Source of the DNA: JAVZJR01 sp964435235
GTDB lineage: Archaea > Micrarchaeota > Micrarchaeia > Anstonellales > Bilamarchaeaceae
Assembly (NCBI GenBank): GCA_964435235.1
Contig: CAYSXZ010000004.1
Span: 1-9,410, forward strand
Direction: 5' to 3'
Length of the DNA stretch: 9,410 nt
A program made the position numbers and the translations under genes. The notes below the pieces were generated by a model that was not told the origin of the DNA, did no database searches, and saw only the letters and a list, made by a program, of their open reading frames with translations. This document shows positions 6,329-9,410 of this stretch, piece by piece; position 1 is the stretch's first letter; every line of letters starts with the position of its first letter.

Positions 6329-6336
6329 TTTATAAA
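6329..6336. promoter_or_regulatory. Palindromic TATA box shared by the MscS gene and tRNA-Gly
   Basis: TTTATAAA is its own reverse complement. Its centre is ~25 bp from the channel-gene ATG (6358) on the plus strand and ~30 bp from tRNA base 1 (6303) on the minus strand; both are proper archaeal distances. The minus-strand side has the better TFB element (CTAAAA). No other TATA box is visible for either gene in the 54-bp spacer. Confidence 0.55.
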
Positions 6337-6357
6337 TTTTAGCTGTTTAATCTTGTT

Positions 6358-7467
6358 ATGGTACTAGAAGATATAATAGCATTAATCCAAAACGCTCTTT
6401 TTAGCTATGGAATAGAGATAAAGGAAGGGAATTTTTTAGGGTTTATTACGTTACTGATTGGTCTCACACTGCTCATCCAGCTTGCAATTGCGATCTTAAT
6501 GAAGGTTATGCGGTTAGCAACCAGTAAAACAACGACTACTTTAGACGATGAAATACTCGTCGTAGTTTCAAAATATTTTCCTTTGGTAGCTTTTTTAACT
6601 TCAGCGTATATATCCTTTGCGCTCATCTATCCTAATTTTAATATTGGCAGTCTCACAACATCACAGCTTTATATTATAGTGCTACTTGTAATTCTTGCAT
6701 TTCTCGTTACCGGCGTAGTTGATGTTTTTTTAGTTTGGTATGGTATCAGCATCCAACCACCAAAAAGAAAACCCATAGATAGAAGTCAAGTTTTTCCATT
6801 TGTTAGAAGCGTCGTCAAATTAGCGTTGTTCGTAATATTTTGTATTTTTATTCTTCAGATAGCAGGCTTTGATACGACTGCATTAATAACAGGTCTAGGT
6901 ATAGGTGGGCTGGCAGTGGCCCTTGCGCTTCAGGACACCTTAGGCAATTTCTTTGCGGGTATACATATCCTAATAGATAAACCTTTTCGAGAAGGGGATT
7001 ACATCCTTCTTGAAGGTGGCCAAGAAGGAACTGTAGATAGGATTGGGTGGAGAACAACGAAGCTGATAACTATAGGAAAAGATGAAATAATTATACCGAA
7101 CTCAAAGCTTGCTAATTCTATAGTAAAAAATTATTCCACCCCACGTGAAGAAACTGGTGTTGTATCCGAGATAAGTGTTTCGTACGATTCCGATATCGAG
7201 AAAGTTATTGAAACTATAAAAACTGCAATAAGGAATGTAGAAGGAAGAAACGAAAACCTCGTTAAGGACTCTGGCTGGGCGCGCTTAGAGAGGTATGGCG
7301 ATTACTCCCTTATTTTTAAATTTGGTTATCTTGTTTACGGATACAAAAACGCCTTTTGGGTGAGAGCTGAAGTGAACAAGGAAATTTTTAAAGAATTCAA
7401 GAAGAACAAAATAGAAATACCATTCCCCATAATGACCGTCAAAGGACTGAAGAGAACTGAAAAATAA
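6358..7467 (+). CDS. MscS-family mechanosensitive ion channel
   Basis: Small-conductance mechanosensitive channel homologue, 369 residues, in the cytoplasmic membrane; the family opens under membrane tension to release solutes in osmotic downshock. Hydrophobic segments are at about 27-50, 66-91, 104-130 and 147-170. They are followed by the pore-lining helix ALITGLGIGGLAVALALQDTLGNFFAGIHIL (175-205), which has the family's Gly/Ala packing pattern. The beta domain (DKPFREGDYI ... EGTVDRIGWRTTKL ... IIPNSKLANSIVKNYS) and a C-terminal alpha/beta domain follow. Four segments before the pore helix makes it larger than E. coli MscS, which has three in all. The start at 6358 fits a leaderless transcript from the TATA box at 6329. 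Stand-alone gene; the ion preference cannot be read from sequence. Confidence 0.93.
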   Translation: MVLEDIIALIQNALFSYGIEIKEGNFLGFITLLIGLTLLIQLAIAILMKVMRLATSKTTTTLDDEILVVVSKYFPLVAFLTSAYISFALIYPNFNIGSLTTSQLYIIVLLVILAFLVTGVVDVFLVWYGISIQPPKRKPIDRSQVFPFVRSVVKLALFVIFCIFILQIAGFDTTALITGLGIGGLAVALALQDTLGNFFAGIHILIDKPFREGDYILLEGGQEGTVDRIGWRTTKLITIGKDEIIIPNSKLANSIVKNYSTPREETGVVSEISVSYDSDIEKVIETIKTAIRNVEGRNENLVKDSGWARLERYGDYSLIFKFGYLVYGYKNAFWVRAEVNKEIFKEFKKNKIEIPFPIMTVKGLKRTEK

Positions 7468-7470
7468 TAG

Positions 7471-7483
7471 AAAACTTTATATA
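7471..7483 (+). promoter_or_regulatory. Strong archaeal promoter (BRE + TATA) of a tiny transcription unit
   Basis: AAAA followed by CTTTATATA (7475-7483) resembles a consensus TFB element plus TATA box. It starts four bases after the channel-gene stop. Transcription would be expected to begin near 7505, giving a ~15-base leader before the Shine-Dalgarno at 7520. Confidence 0.6.
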
Positions 7484-7532
7484 ATTAAGCCGCGTGTTTT
7501 GTTCGTGTTTTAAAAATTTGAGGTGAAAACAA

Positions 7533-7571
7533 ATGGCAAAGAAGAAGAAAAAAGGAAAGAAAAAGTGTTAG
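7533..7571 (+). CDS. Possible 12-residue lysine-rich peptide
   Basis: The ORF encodes MAKKKKKGKKKC and then TAG. By length alone it would be ignored, but it has a full set of expression signals: a near-consensus promoter (7471-7483), a perfect seven-base Shine-Dalgarno GAGGTGA (7520-7526) six bases before ATG, and a hairpin-plus-T5 terminator (7579-7609) right after the stop. Nine of twelve residues are Lys or Gly-Lys context and a Cys ends the chain. I recognise no family; it is not eL41, the known tiny basic ribosomal protein, which is longer and Arg-rich. Alternatives: an ncRNA whose purine-rich core merely reads as an ORF, or the remnant 5' end of a longer gene. Confidence 0.4.
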   Translation: MAKKKKKGKKKC

Positions 7572-7578
7572 TTGGTTT

Positions 7579-7609
7579 GGGCGGCGTGTTAATAAGCGCT
7601 GCCCTTTTT
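7579..7609 (+). terminator. Hairpin terminator of the mini-unit
   Basis: GGGCGGCG (7579-7586) pairs with CGCTGCCC (7597-7604), eight pairs including one G-T, and is followed at once by T5. It stands between the tiny ORF and the convergent glyA end (stop at 7617-7619), so it also insulates the two. Confidence 0.6.
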
Positions 7610-7616
7610 GATATCT

Positions 7617-8864
7617 TTAATAAGAAAGATCCTCATAAACCGGGAATTTTTTACAAAGTTCTTCTACTTCTCGTCTGACTTTCAATTTAAGTTCACTATC
7701 GTTTGGATTTTCTAATACTTTTACAATAAGATTCGCTATATATTTCATCTCGCTTTCTTTCATGCCACGTGTAGTAAGTGCTGGAGTACCAAGCCTCAGA
7801 CCGCTTGTTACAAATGGACTTCTAGTATCAAATGGAATAGTGTTCTTATTTACGATTATCCCAGCTTCTTCGAGTGCAGCCTGTGCATCTTTACCTGTTA
7901 TTCCTTTTGATGTAAGGTCGACGAGCACAAGATGTGTTTCAGTTTTACCTGCAACAAGTCGTAATCCATGTGCTGAAAGCTCATCTGCAAGTGCCTTTGC
8001 ATTATTTACTATCTGTTTTGCATATTCCTTGAAAGAAGGTTGTAATGCCTCGTAGAAACATACAGCCTTTGCAGCAATTACATTCTCCAAAGGTCCGCCT
8101 TGGAGACCCGGGAACACCGCCTTGTCTATTTTTATTCCCTTTTCTTCGGTTCCACCCATTATGATTGCACCTCTCGGTCCCCGAAGAGTTTTGTGAGTCG
8201 TCGTAGTTATAACGTCAGCATATCCTGCTGGGGATGGATATACACCACCTGCTACAAGGCCTGCAAAGTGACTTATGTCAGCCATCATAATTGCACCCAC
8301 TTCATCGCATATTTTTCTAAATTCCTTAAAATCTATTATTAGAGGATATGCAGTATAGCCGCAGATAATTAGTTTTGGTTTTTCTTCTAATGCCTTCTTC
8401 CTTATTGCGTCATAATCCAAAGCTTCTGTTTCTTTGTCTACGCCATACGCGATAGTCTTGAACCATCTACCTGAAAAATTTACTGGAGAGCCGTGTGTTA
8501 AGTGTCCTCCGTGGGGTAATTCGAGCCCCATAAATTTATCTCCTAATTCGAGAAAGGCATAGAACGCCGCAAGATTGGCTGGTGCACCTGCATGTGGTTG
8601 GACATTTGCATGTGGCATATTGAAAAGCTTCTTTGCTCTTTCTATTGCAATTGTTTCTATCTCGTCAACATACCGGTTTCCTGCGTAATAGCGTTTTCCA
8701 GGATATCCTTCTGCATATTTGTTCGTTAGGACAGAGCCGGTCGCTTCCATCACTGCCCTGCTCGTGTAATTCTCGGACGCTATCAATCTTAATGTATTTT
8801 TTTGATAGTCTAATTCATTCCTTAGCAAGTTGTAAATCTCGCCGTCTGTTTCTTTTAATTTCAT
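7617..8864 (-). CDS. glyA: Serine hydroxymethyltransferase
   Basis: PLP enzyme interconverting serine and glycine with transfer of a one-carbon unit to a folate or pterin carrier; cytosolic, 415 residues. I start it at 8864 (MKLKETDGEIYNLL), because the in-frame upstream part from 8927 adds 21 residues with no family resemblance. Visible landmarks are LRLIASENYTS (25-35), GYPGKRYYAGNRYVDEIE (53-70), NVQPHAGAPANLA (87-99), PHGGHLTHG (117-125), DISHFAGLVAGG (196-207) and TTTTHKTLRGPRG (220-232), whose Lys-225 should form the PLP Schiff base. A TATA-like box lies ~34 bp upstream. It stands alone between the mini-unit and the tRNA-Ser region. Confidence 0.96.
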   Translation of the reverse strand: MKLKETDGEIYNLLRNELDYQKNTLRLIASENYTSRAVMEATGSVLTNKYAEGYPGKRYYAGNRYVDEIETIAIERAKKLFNMPHANVQPHAGAPANLAAFYAFLELGDKFMGLELPHGGHLTHGSPVNFSGRWFKTIAYGVDKETEALDYDAIRKKALEEKPKLIICGYTAYPLIIDFKEFRKICDEVGAIMMADISHFAGLVAGGVYPSPAGYADVITTTTHKTLRGPRGAIIMGGTEEKGIKIDKAVFPGLQGGPLENVIAAKAVCFYEALQPSFKEYAKQIVNNAKALADELSAHGLRLVAGKTETHLVLVDLTSKGITGKDAQAALEEAGIIVNKNTIPFDTRSPFVTSGLRLGTPALTTRGMKESEMKYIANLIVKVLENPNDSELKLKVRREVEELCKKFPVYEDLSY

Positions 8865-8893
8865 AAAACCCCCAAAACATCTTTTGTAGATAA

Positions 8894-8903
8894 CTATTAA
8901 AAA
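8894..8903 (-). promoter_or_regulatory. TATA-like box for glyA
   Basis: TTTTTAATAG on the minus strand, centred ~34 bp before the chosen ATG, so a leader of several bases is expected; it contains GGGGG. The same A/T box is the only TATA-like sequence upstream of the plus-strand hairpin array and tRNA-Ser, so it might act both ways; that part is a guess. Confidence 0.35.
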
Positions 8904-8939
8904 CCAACCCTGGCAAGAAAATTTCAAAACACTTGTAAA

Positions 8940-9127
8940 ACTTCGTTCATGCCGAGGTTGTTTTGACCGACAATTCGGTCAAAGCCCTCGTCATTCACTT
9001 CGTTCATGCCGAGGTTGAAGTGACATGCGCTTGCTGTCACTGCCCTCGTCATTCACTTCGTTCATGCCGAGGTCGTTGTGAACTTTGTTCACATCCCTCG
9101 TCATTCACTTCGTTCATGCCGAGGTCG
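8940..9127 (+). repeat. Tandem array of tRNA-Ser 5'-end copies separated by different hairpins
   Basis: Three full 33-bp repeats (8985-9017, 9043-9075, 9095-9127) and one 5'-truncated copy (8940-8960). Each begins CCCTCGTCATTCACTTCG and ends with GCCGAGGTTG or GCCGAGGTCG. The last copy's end is the first ten bases of the tRNA-Ser gene. The 24-, 25- and 19-bp spacers differ in sequence, yet each is a near-perfect inverted repeat: TTTGACCGA/TCGGTCAAA, AGTGACA/TGTCACT, TGTGAAC/GTTCACA. Flanking CGAGG and CCTCG from neighbouring repeats pair outside each spacer, so every unit folds as a nested hairpin. No protein-coding gene is credible here. Confidence 0.9.
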
Positions 9128-9130
9128 CAT

Positions 9131-9161
9131 AAAGCCTTTAAGGAAGGCGTGAAATCCGGTA
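9131..9161 (+). other. Enlarged D-loop of tRNA-Ser, probable ~21-nt intron
   Basis: The D-loop is 31 nt instead of about 10. It contains the hairpin GCCTT-TAAGG-AAGGC (9134-9148). Mature loops AAATCCGGTA or AAAGCCGGTA would both be normal, so the splice sites are ambiguous, and I could not fit a clean BHB. A true insertion retained in the RNA is the alternative. Confidence 0.55.
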
Positions 9162-9177
9162 GTGCGCCAGACTTGAG

Positions 9178-9196
9178 TTTGTTTTCGAAATAAGAC
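9178..9196 (+). other. tRNA-Ser intron, anticodon loop (37/38)
   Basis: 19 nt, very short. The BHB is clear: CTTG pairs with TAAG (four pairs, last G-T), 5' bulge AGT cut after AG, 3' bulge ACA cut before the last A. Joining yields the loop CTTGAGA. Confidence 0.85.
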
Positions 9197-9246
9197 ATCT
9201 GGTGCCCGTAAGGGCTTGGGAGTTCAAATCTCTCCCTCGGCGTAAA

Positions 9247-9292
9247 GACGAGGGAGGCAGTGACCAAAGGTCACCCCAACTCCCTCGGCGTA
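9247..9292 (+). repeat. Nested hairpin ending in a copy of the tRNA-Ser 3' end
   Basis: CTCCCTCGGCGTA (13 bases) occurs at the tRNA 3' end (9232-9244) and again at 9280-9292. Between them, GAGGGAG (9250-9256) pairs with CTCCCTC (9280-9286) and encloses GTGACC-AAA-GGTCAC (9260-9274). The design matches the upstream array units read on the other strand (GACGAGGG, hairpin, CAA, CCTCGGC) and the element beside tRNA-Gly. Confidence 0.85.
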
Positions 9293-9410
9293 CTGTTGCT
9301 TAGGTTTTTCTTCTGTGCTTAGGCTTTACTATTCTTCTTCTGTCAGACGGAGCGACGAAGCGGGCTTAGTTTTTTCTTAGGCTCGCTTCGTCAGTTGATG
9401 AGGTTTTTCT
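9293..9410 (+). repeat. Hairpin region with TTAGG/T-rich motifs, no gene seen
   Basis: A perfect 9-bp stem, GACGAAGCG (9354-9362) with CGCTTCGTC (9384-9392), encloses a 21-nt loop containing CTTAG, a T-run and TTTTTCTTAGG (9371-9381). CTTAGG also occurs near 9299 and 9319 beside T-rich runs. The loop motif recurs in the tRNA-Gly intron 1 hairpin. There is no supported ORF; a feature continuing past the window edge is possible. Confidence 0.5.

Larger units (their letters stand above)
9118..9242 (+). tRNA. tRNA-Ser(TGA) with two interruptions
   Basis: Acceptor GCCGAGG (9118-9124) pairs with CCTCGGC (9235-9241); discriminator G at 9242, as in archaeal tRNA-Ser; CCA is not encoded. D-stem GCAT (9127-9130)/GTGC (9162-9165); anticodon stem CCAGA (9167-9171)/TCTGG (9198-9202); anticodon TGA at 9174-9176, decoding UCA. 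The long variable arm GCCC-GTAA-GGGC identifies a class II tRNA; T-stem GGGAG/CTCTC, loop TTCAAAT. Removing the 19-nt anticodon-loop intron and ~21 nt of D-loop excess leaves an 85-nt tRNA. The anticodon and G73 rule out tRNA-Leu. The gene lies inside the repeat array, and its first ten bases are the end of the last repeat. Confidence 0.9.

Noticed and set aside
8865..8927. 21-residue N-terminal extension of glyA
   Set aside because: No match to the family N-terminus, and it would read through the TATA-like box and leader; the ATG at 8864 gives a normal SHMT start.
8940..9127. CRISPR array (regular ~33-bp repeats with unique 19-25-bp spacers)
   Set aside because: All three spacers are inverted repeats, spacers are short and uneven, the repeat ends merge into the tRNA-Ser gene, and no cas gene is near.
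8963..9193. 76-codon plus-strand ORF and 72-codon minus-strand ORF over the array and tRNA-Ser
   Set aside because: Their sequence is the repeats and tRNA read as codons; low-complexity Cys/His/Ser-rich products without initiation signals.
9118..9242. Reading the tRNA at 9118 as tRNA-Leu
   Set aside because: Long variable arm fits both, but the anticodon after splicing is TGA and the discriminator is G, both as in archaeal tRNA-Ser.

Overview
This window is from an archaeal chromosome. The case rests on an archaeal-type SecY, an AdkA-type adenylate kinase, an archaeal COG2521-like methyltransferase, a minimal SecE next to an NGN+KOW NusG/Spt5, archaeal TATA-type promoters with apparently leaderless starts, no encoded CCA on either tRNA, and tRNA introns with bulge-helix-bulge (BHB) junctions. 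FtsZ speaks against most Thermoproteota. Several interruptions per tRNA at unusual sites are known from some DPANN (Micrarchaeota-like) and a few other archaea. A DPANN or deep euryarchaeal source is therefore my best guess, with low confidence.

Layout. 1-631: C-terminal part of secY, running in from the left edge, followed 18 bp later by adkA (650-1198); this is the end of a ribosomal-protein/secretion operon. 1271-3270: serS, probably leaderless, overlapping a predicted SAM-dependent methyltransferase by four bases. purC (3242-4114, minus) converges on the methyltransferase and the two coding ends overlap by 29 bp. An 82-bp divergent promoter region separates purC from the ftsZ-secE-nusG operon (4197-5996), which covers cell division, protein translocation and transcription elongation. 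6048-6303 (minus): a tRNA-Gly(CCC) gene interrupted by two introns. 6358-7467: an MscS-type channel gene that appears to share a palindromic TATA box with the tRNA. 7475-7609: a very small transcription unit with promoter, strong Shine-Dalgarno, a 12-codon lysine-rich ORF and a terminator. 7617-8864 (minus): glyA. 8940-9292: a tRNA-Ser(TGA) gene with two interruptions, embedded in nested-hairpin repeats built from copies of the tRNA's own ends. 9293-9410: a further hairpin and T-rich motifs, with no gene that I can see.

Most of the protein-coding content is core housekeeping. The unusual material lies in and around the two tRNA genes: copies of tRNA termini placed so that they pair with adjacent complements, different palindromes nested inside conserved arms, related hairpins in both introns of one tRNA, and a loop motif shared between an intron hairpin and a hairpin near the right edge. 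This looks like a family of small, non-coding, tRNA-associated hairpin elements. It is the best candidate here for something not previously described.
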